Source: Paucibacter aquatile
GTDB lineage: Bacteria; Pseudomonadota; Gammaproteobacteria; Burkholderiales; Burkholderiaceae_C
DNA length: 64,000 nucleotides
NCBI RefSeq assembly: GCF_002885975.1
Contig: NZ_POSP01000001.1
Coordinates: forward strand, 620,001 to 684,000
Reading direction: 5' to 3'
The notes under the pieces were generated by a model that saw nothing but the letters and a program-made list of their open reading frames with translations, was not told the origin of the DNA and did no database searches. The translations under genes were made by a program, and so were the position numbers. Below are positions 8,084-17,471 of this stretch, piece after piece; the stretch's first letter is position 1; every line of letters begins with the position of its first letter.

Positions 8084-9582
8084 GATGAACAGGACACTTC
8101 CAGGGTGTGGGCCCAATCGGGCGGGAAGGCCGCGTCGCTGGCCTGCGTGGGCTCGTCAAACGGCCGCTGCAGCACCTGCAGCAGGCGCTGGGTCTCGGAG
8201 AAATTGCCGACCTGGGCGGCGCGGATGGCGCCCTCGGCCAGATGGTTGCGCAGCACCACGGCCGGGTTGACGGCGCGCATGGCCGCCTGACGCGCGCCAT
8301 CCTGGCTGGCCTCGGCCTGCAGGCGGCTGCGGTAGCGCTGGGCCCAGGCGTAGAAGGCCTCGCGGTCCAGGAACAGGTCACGCAAGGCGCCGGGGTCATC
8401 GTGCACGCCGAACTGGCTGAGCCGGCGGTGCGCGATGGTGTAGTCCACCTGGGTGGCGGCCAGCAGGCGCAGCCAGTCGTCGATCAGGGCGGTGTCTTCG
8501 GCCTGCGCGCTGTGCAGGCCCAGCTTGGCCCGCATCAGGGCGATGAAGCGCTCGCTGAAGGCCTGCTTGTAGGGCTCGATCGCATCGAGTGCGCGCTCGC
8601 TGGCGGCCTCGGGGTCTTCGCCCTCGTTCTGGATCAAGGGCAGCAGGGCCTGGGCCAGGGCATGCAGGTTCCAGAAGGCCACGCTGGGCTGGCGGGCAAA
8701 GGCATAACGGCCTTGGTGGTCGGAGTGATTGCAGATGTGGCCGGGGTTGAAGCCGTCGAGGAAGCCGAAGGGGCCGTAGTCGATGGTCAGACCCAGCATG
8801 GACATATTGTCCGTGTTCATCACCCCGTGGCAGAAGCCCACGGCCTGCCAATGGGCGAGCAGGCTGCCGGTCTGGCGCGCCACCTGCTCCAGCAGGGCGA
8901 GGTAGGGCGCGTCCGATTCGAGGCAGGCCGGCGCGTGCTCGGCGATGAAGTGATCGGCCAGCTGGCGCAGCTGCGCCGGCTTCTGGTGGTGAGCAAAGTG
9001 CTCGAAATGGCCAAAGCGCAGAAAGCTCGGTGCCACTCGGGTGACGATGGCGGCAGTCTCCAGGCTCTCACGCCGCACCGGCAGGGCCGAGGCACTCAGC
9101 GCCAGGGCGCGGGTGCTGGGGATGCCCAGCGCGTGCATGGCCTCGGAACAGAGGAACTCGCGGATCGAGGAGCGCAGCACGGCGCGGCCATCGCCTCGGC
9201 GCGAGTAGGGCGTGAGGCCGGCGCCCTTGAGTTGCAGCTCCAGGCTGCCGCTGGGTGTGCGGATTTCGCCCAGCAAATGGGCGCGGCCATCGCCGAGCTG
9301 ACCGGCCCAGACACCGAACTGGTGGCCGCTGTAGACGCTGGCCAGGCTGCGCATGCCGGGCCAGGCGGCATTGCCGCTGAGCACCTGCAAGGCGTTCCAG
9401 TCTTCACGCTGCCACCAGTTCTCGGGCCAGCCGAGCTCGGCCGCGCAGCTGGCGCTGTGCGCCACCCAGACCGGTTGCGGCATGCCTTGCGGCGGCAGCT
9501 CGGTGAAGAAGGCCGGGCCCAGGCTGGCAAAACGGTTCCGCCAGTGTTCGGCCTGGGGCGGCGAGGCGCTTGGAAAACTCAT
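8080..9582 (-). CDS. selO: Protein adenylyltransferase SelO (YdiU)
   Basis: About 500 residues. SelO is a pseudokinase-fold enzyme that transfers AMP to Ser/Thr/Tyr of target proteins. Signature segments are YSGHQFGVWAGQLGDGRAH, LKGAGLTPYSRRGDGRAVLR, FLCSEAMHALGIPSTRAL, and the metal-site region MNTDNMSMLGLTIDYGPFGF. The C-terminus ends EVSCSS, the position where eukaryotic homologues carry selenocysteine; here it is Cys. The ATG at 9582 is preferred; an in-frame ATG at 9603 adds 7 residues. It is the first gene of selO-msrB-yciB-bolA. Confidence 0.93.
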   Translation of the reverse strand: MSFPSASPPQAEHWRNRFASLGPAFFTELPPQGMPQPVWVAHSASCAAELGWPENWWQREDWNALQVLSGNAAWPGMRSLASVYSGHQFGVWAGQLGDGRAHLLGEIRTPSGSLELQLKGAGLTPYSRRGDGRAVLRSSIREFLCSEAMHALGIPSTRALALSASALPVRRESLETAAIVTRVAPSFLRFGHFEHFAHHQKPAQLRQLADHFIAEHAPACLESDAPYLALLEQVARQTGSLLAHWQAVGFCHGVMNTDNMSMLGLTIDYGPFGFLDGFNPGHICNHSDHQGRYAFARQPSVAFWNLHALAQALLPLIQNEGEDPEAASERALDAIEPYKQAFSERFIALMRAKLGLHSAQAEDTALIDDWLRLLAATQVDYTIAHRRLSQFGVHDDPGALRDLFLDREAFYAWAQRYRSRLQAEASQDGARQAAMRAVNPAVVLRNHLAEGAIRAAQVGNFSETQRLLQVLQRPFDEPTQASDAAFPPDWAHTLEVSCSS

Positions 9583-9815
9583 GGGCTCAGTGTAGCCAGC
9601 CACCCCTGGCCTCAGGGTCTGTGGGGCTGCTGGAGCGGCGCTGCCAGCGGCCGCTCGGCCCTCGCACAGCCAGCCCCCTGGCCGAGGGGCTGGCGCTGCC
9701 TGTCCACGCCTGGGTGGACCCTATACTTTGCCGGCTTTGCCCATCCCGCCCGGCCCAGCTTGTCGCCCCGGGTGATCGCCTTTGTTCTCTGACCGCGCTC
9801 TTGCCGCCACTGCCC

Positions 9816-12674
9816 ATGTCCACGCCCAAGCTGATTGCCACCAGTCTGTTGACCGCTTGCCTGCTCGCAGCCTGTGGTGGAGAGAGTTATGACAGCCTGA
9901 TGGCCTCGGCCAAGACCTCGATCGGCAAGGGCGACAGCAAGACCGCCATCATCCAGCTCAAAAACGCCTTGCAGAAGTCGCCCGAGTCCGGTGAGGCTCG
10001 TTTCATGCTGGGCAAGGCCTTCCTCGATGTCGGCGACAGCCGCTCGGCCGAGGTCGAGCTGGGTAAGGCGATCGCGTTGAAGTTCGCGGCCGACCAGGTC
10101 GTTCCCCTGATGGCCCGCGCCCAGGTGGCCAATGAAGCGTTCAAGGCGTTGATCGAACAGCAGGGCAACACCAAGCTCGGCGATCCCAAGTCACAAGCCG
10201 ATCTGCTGACCTCGCTGGCCATCGCTTTTGAGTCGACCGGTGCTTCGGACAAGGCCCATGCGGCCATTGCCGAAGCTCTGCAGCTGCAGCCCGAGTACCC
10301 GCCCACGCAGACCCTGCAAGTGCGCATGAAGGCGCGCGATGGCGACTTCACCGGGGCCCTGCAGATGATCGACAGCCTTTTGCAGCGCGACCCCAAGCTG
10401 GCCGAGGTCTGGCGGCTCAAGGGTGACATCCTGATGGTCAACCGGCGGGTCGAGGGCGCCCAGGCGCTCGCCGCGGCGGCCAGTGCCGGCGTGGCCGGCG
10501 CCAGTTCGGCGCCGGAGGCTGGCAGCGCGTTGACCGGCACGGCCAAGACTGCAGTCGACGCCTACCGCGAGGCCATCAAATTGCAGCCCGGCGATGCCGC
10601 GGCCCACACCGGCCTGCTCAATTTCTGGCTGGACAACGGCGACCTGCCGGCCGCCACCGAGCAGCTGGCTGCACTCAAGAAGGTGCTGCCCAGCCACCCG
10701 CAAACCGTGTACTTCGAAGCCCTGCTGAGCTTCCGCCAGCGCGATTTCAACCGCGCCCGCGAGCTCAGCCAGCAGCTGCTCAAGCAGGCGCCCGAGAACC
10801 CCCTGGCCCTGCAGCTGGCCGGCGCGGTCGAGTTTGAGCTCAAGGGCTATGTGCAGGCCGAAGAGCATCTGGGCAAGGCTCTCAAGCTGGCGCCCAATCT
10901 GGGCATCGCCCGCCGCATGCTGACCCAGGTCTACCTGCTGACCGGCCGGCCCGCGCGCGCCGTGGCCGTGATCTCGCCGCTGCTGCAAAACGGCAATGTG
11001 GTGGACGCCCAGCTCTTCTCCCTGGCCGGCGAGGCCTACCGCCAGAACGGCGATGACAAAAAGGCCGCGGCCTTCTTTGCCCAAGCCGCCAAGCTCAACC
11101 CCGGCGATATGCGCAGCCGCACCCAGCTCGCCCTGGGCAAGGCCGGCACGGCCTCGCCCGAAGAGGTGCTGGCCGAGCTCAAGACCATTTCCGATGCCGA
11201 CCCCAGCACCGTGGCCGATGTGGCCTTGATCCGTGCGCATCTGCAGCGCCGCGATCTCGACAAGGCCCTGTCCGCGATCGAGGTGCTGGAGCGCAAGCAG
11301 CCCAACAAACCCATGGCTCACAATCTGCGCGGCCTGGTCTACCTGGCCCGCCGCGATGTGCCGGCCGCGCGCAAGAGCCTGGAACAAGCCCTGAAGGTGG
11401 ACGCCACTTTCTACCCGGCCGCCGCCTTGCTGGCCTCGCTGGATCTGAACGACAAGCAGCCCGCGGCGGCCAAGAAGCGCTTCGAGGCCTTGCTGGTGGC
11501 TCAGCCTGACAACGTCAACGCCCAACTGGCCCTGGCCGAGCTGCATGAGCAGGCCGGCGGCACCAAGGCCGAGGTCGAGGCCATGATCACCAAGGCCATC
11601 ACCACCAAGCCCAATGCCCCCGCAGCGCGCGTGGCACTGATCGATTTCCAGCTGAAGTCGCAGAACCTCAAGGCCGCGTTGAGCGCTGCCGAGCAGGGCG
11701 TGGCTGCCTTGCCGGAGAGCCCCGAGCTGATGGAGGCTCAGGGTCGCGCGCGCGCCCTGGCAGGCGAATACCAGCAGGCGCTGGAGTCCTTCAATGCCCT
11801 GGCCCGTGCCCAGCCGCGCTCGCCGCTGCCGTCCCTTCGTCTGGCCGAGGTCTATGTGGCCTTGAAGAAATACCCCACGGCCATCGGCCACCTCAAGCGT
11901 GCGCTGGAGCTGGCCCCCGACAACCTGGTCGTGCAACGCCGTCTGGGCGAGGTGCAGCTGAGCAATGGCGAGGTCAAGGAGGCGCTCGCCACCGCCGCCG
12001 CCCTGCAAAAGCGCGCGCCGGGCTCGCCCCTGGGCTACAGCCTGGAAGGCGATGTCCAGGCCCAGCAGAAAGCCTGGGCGCCGGCCGCCGCCGCCATGCG
12101 CCGCAGCCTGGACAAGGCGCCCGACAGCACCATCGCCAGCAAGCTGCACTACGTGCTGAGCGCTGCCGGCAACAAGGCCGAGGCCGACAAGCACACGGCC
12201 GACTGGATCAAGGCCCATCCGGACGATGCCGAGTTTCTGTTCTACATCGGTGGTGTCGAGCTGACCCAGGGCCAGCTGCAGGCAGCCGAAGCGCGCTTTG
12301 CCGCGGTGCAGAAGCTGCAGCCCGAAAACCCGGCCGTGCTCAACAACCTGGCCTGGCTGGGCATGAAGCTCAACAAGCCCGGCGCCTTGGCCCTGGCCGA
12401 GAAGGCGGTGCAGCTGGCGCCCAAACAGGCGCCTTTCCTGGACACCTTGTCCTCGGTGCTGGAGGCGGAGAACAAGCTGCCGCGCGCCATCGAGGTGCAG
12501 ACCCAGGCCCTGGAGCTGCAGCCGCAGAACCACGAGCTGCGTCTGCGTCTGGCCAAGCTCTACCTCAAGTCGGGTGACAAGCGCCTGGCCGCGGCCGAGC
12601 TGAACCGCCTGGCCACGGTGGGCAAGCAGTACGGCAACCAGGCTGAAGTGCAGCAGCTGCTGCGCGGGCTCTGA
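9816..12674 (+). CDS. prsT: PEP-CTERM system TPR-repeat lipoprotein PrsT
   Basis: 952 residues. A lipoprotein signal peptide ends in the lipobox LLAAC (Cys20), so the protein is membrane-anchored. The rest is a long series of tetratricopeptide repeats, starting with the diagnostic YDSLMASAKTSIGKGDSKTA and AIIQLKNALQKSPESGEARF segment of the PEP-CTERM/XrtA-associated PrsT family. PrsT is normally encoded with exosortase and exopolysaccharide genes; none is seen near it here. A PEP-CTERM substrate lies 17 kb downstream (29825-30484). The start at 9816 is chosen for the signal peptide; earlier in-frame starts precede it by up to 82 codons. A TATACT -10-like box lies at 9722-9727. Confidence 0.93.
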   Translation: MSTPKLIATSLLTACLLAACGGESYDSLMASAKTSIGKGDSKTAIIQLKNALQKSPESGEARFMLGKAFLDVGDSRSAEVELGKAIALKFAADQVVPLMARAQVANEAFKALIEQQGNTKLGDPKSQADLLTSLAIAFESTGASDKAHAAIAEALQLQPEYPPTQTLQVRMKARDGDFTGALQMIDSLLQRDPKLAEVWRLKGDILMVNRRVEGAQALAAAASAGVAGASSAPEAGSALTGTAKTAVDAYREAIKLQPGDAAAHTGLLNFWLDNGDLPAATEQLAALKKVLPSHPQTVYFEALLSFRQRDFNRARELSQQLLKQAPENPLALQLAGAVEFELKGYVQAEEHLGKALKLAPNLGIARRMLTQVYLLTGRPARAVAVISPLLQNGNVVDAQLFSLAGEAYRQNGDDKKAAAFFAQAAKLNPGDMRSRTQLALGKAGTASPEEVLAELKTISDADPSTVADVALIRAHLQRRDLDKALSAIEVLERKQPNKPMAHNLRGLVYLARRDVPAARKSLEQALKVDATFYPAAALLASLDLNDKQPAAAKKRFEALLVAQPDNVNAQLALAELHEQAGGTKAEVEAMITKAITTKPNAPAARVALIDFQLKSQNLKAALSAAEQGVAALPESPELMEAQGRARALAGEYQQALESFNALARAQPRSPLPSLRLAEVYVALKKYPTAIGHLKRALELAPDNLVVQRRLGEVQLSNGEVKEALATAAALQKRAPGSPLGYSLEGDVQAQQKAWAPAAAAMRRSLDKAPDSTIASKLHYVLSAAGNKAEADKHTADWIKAHPDDAEFLFYIGGVELTQGQLQAAEARFAAVQKLQPENPAVLNNLAWLGMKLNKPGALALAEKAVQLAPKQAPFLDTLSSVLEAENKLPRAIEVQTQALELQPQNHELRLRLAKLYLKSGDKRLAAAELNRLATVGKQYGNQAEVQQLLRGL

Positions 12675-12680
12675 AGCGCT

Positions 12681-13922
12681 TTATTTGGAGTTGCCTGGCG
12701 ATGGTGCCAGCCAGGCCAGCAGCTGCCGGCTGACCGCCGGGCTGCTGAGCAGCTGCAGGTGACCGGTGCGATAGGCGATGTGGCGCGCCTCGGGCGCGAA
12801 GTTCAGGCGCTGGGTGGGGTCCTCATGCTCGCCCAGGGCGCTGCGCAGAGGCACCAGGCCATCGCCGAGCAGGCGGTCGGCCATGGGGCTGCGTTTGGCG
12901 GCCGTGGTGCCGGCCAGCGCGTAGCAGGCGATTCCTTCTGGCAAGGGCATGGGTCGATGCGGCGCATGGCCGGCGGCAAAGCGGTCGCGGCCCTGCCAGT
13001 CGGCGTCCTGCACCAGGCCGTGGCGCAGATCGGTGATGCCGGCGCTGCGCAGCTGGCCCAGGCGGGCCAGCGGGGCGCTGTGGCGGTTGCTGCCCAGCAG
13101 CAGGTCCACCCAGTGCCCGGCCCGCTCCATCGGCGCGCCCTGGTGCGGCGAGCCCAGGCAGACCAGGCTGTGAACACGCTCGCGCCATCCCAGACCTTGG
13201 TCTTGTGCCAGCTTCACCGCGCTGCGCGCCACCAGGCCGCCCATGCTGTGGCCGACGAGGGTGATGCGGGTCACCGGCACCGGCCAGGCGTCCACGGTCT
13301 GCTGCAGCAGCTGTGCCAGGTCGCGGCCGTTCTCCGAGATATGGCGGCCCGAGTTGTAGCGCAGGTAGAGCCGGTTTGCGCCCAGGGAGCGGGCCAGCAT
13401 CTCGCCGTGGTCATGGGCTTGGCCGGCCTTGTTCTCGCTGCGCCATTGCAGATCGTTCATGCACAGGCCGTGGATCAGCAGCAGCAGGTGGCCCGTGGGC
13501 GCCGCGCTGAGCGCATCGGGGTTCTGCACCGTCATGGCCAGGGCCAGCGGGTTGCCACTCTCGGCCAGATGGTCGCCCATCACGCCGTTGAGTGCGGCCA
13601 GCAGGGCCAGGCGCTGGGGTGAGGGCTCGCGGGCCTCTTGCGATTCATCGGCCGGCCAGGTGGCCAGCAACTGGTCGACACCTCGGCCCAGCAGGCGTGT
13701 GCTGCCGCGGATGCTGCGGTAGACCAGGCCGGTCAGGCCGGCGCTGCGGGTTTTTTCTTCCTCGCGGCGGCCCTGCAATCCCAGCCGTGACCAGACGGCC
13801 TGATGCATGCCCTCGACGATGTCGGTCATGCCCAGCGTGCCCTGGGTGGCCAGCTGGGCCAGGCCGCGCAGCTCGCGGGCGCTCAGCAAATGGGTGGCCT
13901 TGCGGCGTGTGGGCTTGGGCAT
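12681..13922 (-). CDS. Alpha/beta hydrolase, lipase/PGAP1-like
   Basis: 413 residues. An N-terminal helical region of about 145 residues precedes an alpha/beta-hydrolase domain that begins HLLLLIHGLCMND (oxyanion loop HG). The nucleophile elbow is LVGHSMGGLVAR (GxSxG), followed by CLGSPHQGAP. A late Asp (LLGDGLVPL) and His (RHIAYRTGHLQLL) can complete the triad. The pattern matches PGAP1/lipase-like esterases. No signal peptide is seen, so it is probably cytoplasmic. It converges on prsT, with 6 bp between the stop codons. The ATG at 13922 is the first in-frame ATG before the conserved region. Confidence 0.85.
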   Translation of the reverse strand: MPKPTRRKATHLLSARELRGLAQLATQGTLGMTDIVEGMHQAVWSRLGLQGRREEEKTRSAGLTGLVYRSIRGSTRLLGRGVDQLLATWPADESQEAREPSPQRLALLAALNGVMGDHLAESGNPLALAMTVQNPDALSAAPTGHLLLLIHGLCMNDLQWRSENKAGQAHDHGEMLARSLGANRLYLRYNSGRHISENGRDLAQLLQQTVDAWPVPVTRITLVGHSMGGLVARSAVKLAQDQGLGWRERVHSLVCLGSPHQGAPMERAGHWVDLLLGSNRHSAPLARLGQLRSAGITDLRHGLVQDADWQGRDRFAAGHAPHRPMPLPEGIACYALAGTTAAKRSPMADRLLGDGLVPLRSALGEHEDPTQRLNFAPEARHIAYRTGHLQLLSSPAVSRQLLAWLAPSPGNSK

Positions 13923-13999
13923 GGCAGCAGGCGGGCGGATGACAAGAGATCGCGCCGCGCCCGCGCATTGTGGGCGGCCCCGCCCGGCCGTGCCTAGGC

Positions 14000-15055
14000 T
14001 CAGCTCACCAGATTGGCCAGGAAGAGCAGGGCAATGACCAGCGAGGTCACACACACATTGAGCGTGGCCAGCAGCGAGGACCGCAGCAGCGTGCTCCACC
14101 AGCGCGTGCGATAGACGCGCTGGATGGCGACCAGGGCGTAGCCCATGCTGGCGAATGTGGCGGTCAGTTGCAGTCCCTCCACCGGAACCAGCATCAGCAG
14201 CAGCATGGCGAACCAGAAGGCATGCAGATGCAGGGCAAAGACCAGGTGCTCGGTGTAGCGCAGGCGCTTGTCGATGAAGATCAGCTTCAGCCACAGGGCA
14301 AAGGCCGGCAGCAGCAGGAACATCGTCAGGCCGAGGTTGTTGAGGCTGCGCGTGACCACATGCAGGATTTCCTGCTTCAGGTGCCCGCGGCCCTGGGCCA
14401 GGCGTTTCTCGAGGCGCTTGCACATGGATACGGGCAGGCCCTCGCAGAAGAACTTCTGGTTCTTGATGCCAAAGCGCAGGCCGGCCAAGCCACCGACCTG
14501 GAAGTTCTGGTCGTCGCCCGGGTCCAGCTCCACCACGGCGCCGCGCGCTGCCGAGGCCGGCGCCGATGCGGGAACGCCTGCCAGCAGAGCCAAGGATGTC
14601 GGCGCTGAGGATGCCGGCGCCGATGCCGCGACGACGACGGCTGCCGCTTCTTCTCGGGCGTCCTCCTCGGCTTGCGCCTCCAGCTTGGGCGCCGTCACCA
14701 GGCGCAGGGCCAGCAAGGCCAGCACGCTGATGGTCAGGTATAGGCGCAGGGGCAGCACATAGCGGCGGCGGCGGCCTTTCAGATACTCCAGCGTCAGCTG
14801 CCCGGGTAGGAGCAGCAGGCGCCAGAGCGTGCGCCAGAGTGCGCCTTCCATCGAGATGTAGGCACCACCGAGCTGCTGGGTGAATTCGCCCAGGGTCGGC
14901 GCGCGCACCCGCGATTCCTGCCCGCATTCACCGCAGTAGTTCGGCCGTGGCTCGGCGAAACGGCTGCCGCAGTTGGGGCAAAGCGCCGGATCGCTGGGGA
15001 TGTCGGGGTGCAGGACGGCGGCAAGAAAGCGAGGGGGACGCAGTGAAAGACGCAT
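14000..15055 (-). CDS. DUF3667-like zinc-ribbon membrane protein
   Basis: About 351 residues. It starts with a zinc ribbon of two CxxC pairs (ALCPNCGSRF and PNYCGECGQE). An amphipathic segment and GRRRRYVLPLRLYLTISVLALLALR with a first membrane helix follow. Then comes an Ala/Ser-rich, acidic non-membrane insert of about 100 residues, and a C-terminal half with three or four membrane helices. This is the layout of DUF3667 proteins, whose function is unknown. An in-frame start at 15082 would add 9 residues. Confidence 0.8.
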   Translation of the reverse strand: MRLSLRPPRFLAAVLHPDIPSDPALCPNCGSRFAEPRPNYCGECGQESRVRAPTLGEFTQQLGGAYISMEGALWRTLWRLLLLPGQLTLEYLKGRRRRYVLPLRLYLTISVLALLALRLVTAPKLEAQAEEDAREEAAAVVVAASAPASSAPTSLALLAGVPASAPASAARGAVVELDPGDDQNFQVGGLAGLRFGIKNQKFFCEGLPVSMCKRLEKRLAQGRGHLKQEILHVVTRSLNNLGLTMFLLLPAFALWLKLIFIDKRLRYTEHLVFALHLHAFWFAMLLLMLVPVEGLQLTATFASMGYALVAIQRVYRTRWWSTLLRSSLLATLNVCVTSLVIALLFLANLVS

Positions 15056-15159
15056 AGGTGTCGATTCTGGAAGGCCGCGCATATTAGGCGCAAGCCGGCC
15101 GACTCGGGCTAACCCTGATCCGGATGCGACAGCCCTGCCGGGTGCATCTGCCTAGAATC

Positions 15160-15171
15160 GAACGATCGTTC
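15160..15171. promoter_or_regulatory. Perfect 12-bp palindrome, candidate operator of the beta-oxidation operon
   Basis: GAACGATCGTTC is perfectly self-complementary and lies 2 bp downstream of a TAGAAT hexamer (15153-15158) that could be a -10 box. Such short GC/AT-mixed palindromes next to fatty-acid degradation genes are typical TetR-family operators (PsrA/FadR/LiuR class). Identity of the regulator is not known; none is encoded in this window. Confidence 0.5.
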
Positions 15172-15180
15172 TTTTTTGGG

Positions 15181-15293
15181 GTGAACGGGTGAACGGGTGA
15201 ATTGCGAATCGTGAATCGTGAAACACAGACCTTGTCCACGAGCCGTCGGCCCCTTCACCCGTTCACTTGTTCACCTGTTCACCTGTTCACCCA
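15181..15293. repeat. Inverted arrays of an 8-bp repeat (GTGAACGG / TTCACCTG), copy 1
   Basis: Left arm: GTGAACGG at 15181-15188 and 15189-15196, GTGAATTG at 15197-15204, then two 7-bp variants at 15211-15224. Right arm: five consecutive octamers in inverted orientation at 15254-15293 (TTCACCCG, TTCACTTG, TTCACCTG twice, TTCACCCA). It lies between the palindrome at 15160 and the first gene of the beta-oxidation operon. The two arms can pair into a long stem. Confidence 0.85.
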
Positions 15294-15323
15294 CAGGCCA
15301 CCCACCATTCGCCACGCACGCCC

Positions 15324-17420
15324 ATGTCCACCCTCTACGAAGTCCGCGGCAGCAGCGCTGTCATCACCCTGAACAATCCGCCGGTCAACGGCCTGGGCCT
15401 GGCGACACGCCAGGCCATCGTCGCTGCCATCGAGCGGGCCGAGGCCGACCCGGTCGTCACGGCCGTGGTGATGACGGGCGCCGGCGCGGCCTTCTCGGGC
15501 GGGGCCGACATCAAGGAGTTCGGTAGCCCCAAGGCCATGAGCGAGCCCAATCTGCCCAGCGTGGTGGCCTTGGTCGAAGCCTGCAGCAAGCCGGTGGTGG
15601 CGGCCGTGCACAGCGTCTGCATGGGGGGTGGTCTGGAACTGGCTCTGAGCTGCCACTACCGTGTGGTGGCCGCCGGCACCAAGGTCGCCTTGCCCGAGGT
15701 GAAACTGGGCCTGCTGCCCGGCGCCGGCGGCACGCAGCGCCTGCCGCGCGCCCTCGGTGTCGAGGCGGCGCTGAACCTGATCGTCAGCGGCGAGATCGTG
15801 GCGGCCGAACTGCTGGCCCAGGTGCCGGGGCAAAAGCTGTTTGACCGGGTGGTGGCTGGCGAGGTGCTGGAGGCGGCCCTGGCGTTTGCAGCCGAAGTCG
15901 CTGCGCAGCGCCCGCTGCCGCGCGTGCGCGATCTGCCGGCCACGCATGCCAACCCTGAGGCCTTTTTCCAGTTCGCCCGAAACATGGTGGCCGCGCAGAG
16001 CCGCAATTTCCCCGCGCCTCTGCGCTGCCTGGAGGCGGTGGCCGCGGCCGTGAACCTGCCATTCGAGCAAGGCCTGCGCGCCGAGCGGGAGGGCTTTGCG
16101 GCCTTGATGATCACGCCCGAGTCCAAGGCCTTGCGCCATGCTTTTGTGGCCGAGCGGGCGGCGTCCAAGATCGCCGATTTGCCGCCCGGCACGCCGCTGC
16201 GCGAGATCCGCCAGGTGGCGGTGATCGGCGCCGGCACCATGGGCAGCGGCATCGCCATGAATTTCCTCAACGCTGGCCTGCCCGTCGTGCTTGTGGAAAG
16301 CCAGGCCGAGGCGCTGGAGCGCGGCCTGGCCCGCATCCGTGGCGCTTACGAGGCGCAGCTGAGCAAGGGCAAGCTCAAGCAGGACAAGCTGGACGCGCGC
16401 CTGGCCCTGCTGCGCGGCAGCCTGAGCTATGCCGACATCGCCGAGGCCGATCTGGTGATCGAAGCGGTGTTCGAGGATCTGGACGTCAAGCGCCAGGTCT
16501 TCGAGCAGATCGACGCGGCGGCCAAGCCCGGTGCCATCCTGGCCTCCAACACCTCGACCCTGGACATCAACACCATCGCCGGTTTCACCCGACGCCCGCA
16601 AGATGTGCTGGGCCTGCATTTCTTCAGCCCGGCCCAGGTGATGAAGCTGCTGGAGGTGGTGCGCGGCGCGGCCACCGGCCACGATGTGCTGGCCACCGCC
16701 ATGGCCCTGGCCAAGAAGATCCGCAAGACGGCGGTGGTGGCCGGTGTCTGCGACGGCTTCATCGGCAACCGCATGATCGAGCAGTATGCGCGCCAGGCCG
16801 GTTTTCTGCTGGACGAGGGCTGCTCGCCCGAACAGGTGGACCGCGCGGCCGAGGCCTTTGGCTTCGCCATGGGCCCCTTCCGCATGAACGATCTGGCCGG
16901 CAACGACATCAGCTGGGCCATCCGTAAGCGCCGCGCGATCGAGCGGCCCGAGCAGCGCTATTCGCAAAGCGCCGACCGCCTGTGCGAGCGCGGCCGCTTC
17001 GGCCAGAAGACCCAAGCCGGCTGGTACGACTACCGGCCCGGCCGGCGCGAGGCCCTGCCTTCGCCCGAGGTGGCGGCCCTGCTGGCCGAGCACCGCGCCG
17101 CCCTGGGCCTGCAGCCGCGCCAGATCCGCGATGAAGAGATCGTCGAGCGCCTGGTGCTGGCCCTGGTCAACGAGGGCGCCCGCCTGCTGGAGGAGGGCAT
17201 CGCCCAGCGCGCCTCGGACATCGACATGGTCTACCTCAGCGGCTATGGCTTCCCGCTCTGGCGCGGCGGCCCCATGTGCTATGCCGACAGCCTGGGCCTC
17301 TTCAATGTGCTGCAGGCCATGAAGCGCCTGGCACGCAACCCCATGGACGATGCGGCCTTCTGGGAGCCCGCGCCCCTGCTGCAGCGTCTGGTGGCCCAGG
17401 GCAAGAGCTTCAACGGATGA
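15324..17420 (+). CDS. Bifunctional enoyl-CoA hydratase / 3-hydroxyacyl-CoA dehydrogenase
   Basis: 698 residues. It catalyses the second and third steps of beta-oxidation. Residues about 1-190 are a crotonase domain: GAAFSGGADIKEF oxyanion segment, CMGGGLELALSCHYR, and PEVKLGLLPGAGGTQRLPRA with the catalytic Glu. Residues about 295-475 are the NAD-binding dehydrogenase domain (VAVIGAGTMGSGIA, LASNTSTLDI, HFFSPAQVMKLLEVV), followed by C-terminal 3HCDH domains. The organisation matches FadB/FadJ and the peroxisomal bifunctional enzyme. The ATG at 15324 has no clear ribosome site. The gene leads an operon with a thiolase 51 bp downstream. Confidence 0.95.
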   Translation: MSTLYEVRGSSAVITLNNPPVNGLGLATRQAIVAAIERAEADPVVTAVVMTGAGAAFSGGADIKEFGSPKAMSEPNLPSVVALVEACSKPVVAAVHSVCMGGGLELALSCHYRVVAAGTKVALPEVKLGLLPGAGGTQRLPRALGVEAALNLIVSGEIVAAELLAQVPGQKLFDRVVAGEVLEAALAFAAEVAAQRPLPRVRDLPATHANPEAFFQFARNMVAAQSRNFPAPLRCLEAVAAAVNLPFEQGLRAEREGFAALMITPESKALRHAFVAERAASKIADLPPGTPLREIRQVAVIGAGTMGSGIAMNFLNAGLPVVLVESQAEALERGLARIRGAYEAQLSKGKLKQDKLDARLALLRGSLSYADIAEADLVIEAVFEDLDVKRQVFEQIDAAAKPGAILASNTSTLDINTIAGFTRRPQDVLGLHFFSPAQVMKLLEVVRGAATGHDVLATAMALAKKIRKTAVVAGVCDGFIGNRMIEQYARQAGFLLDEGCSPEQVDRAAEAFGFAMGPFRMNDLAGNDISWAIRKRRAIERPEQRYSQSADRLCERGRFGQKTQAGWYDYRPGRREALPSPEVAALLAEHRAALGLQPRQIRDEEIVERLVLALVNEGARLLEEGIAQRASDIDMVYLSGYGFPLWRGGPMCYADSLGLFNVLQAMKRLARNPMDDAAFWEPAPLLQRLVAQGKSFNG

Positions 17421-17471
17421 ACCTCCCTCCCGCCTCGACCCCTCATCTGAAGAATTCGGAGCTGAATTGCC

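Noticed and set aside
10191..12533. 780-codon minus-strand open frame inside prsT
   Set aside because: Antisense shadow of TPR repeats, with no start context or family likeness.
15181..15293. Octamer arrays considered as a CRISPR
   Set aside because: Units are 8 bp with no spacers and no cas genes; they are simple tandem and inverted repeats.
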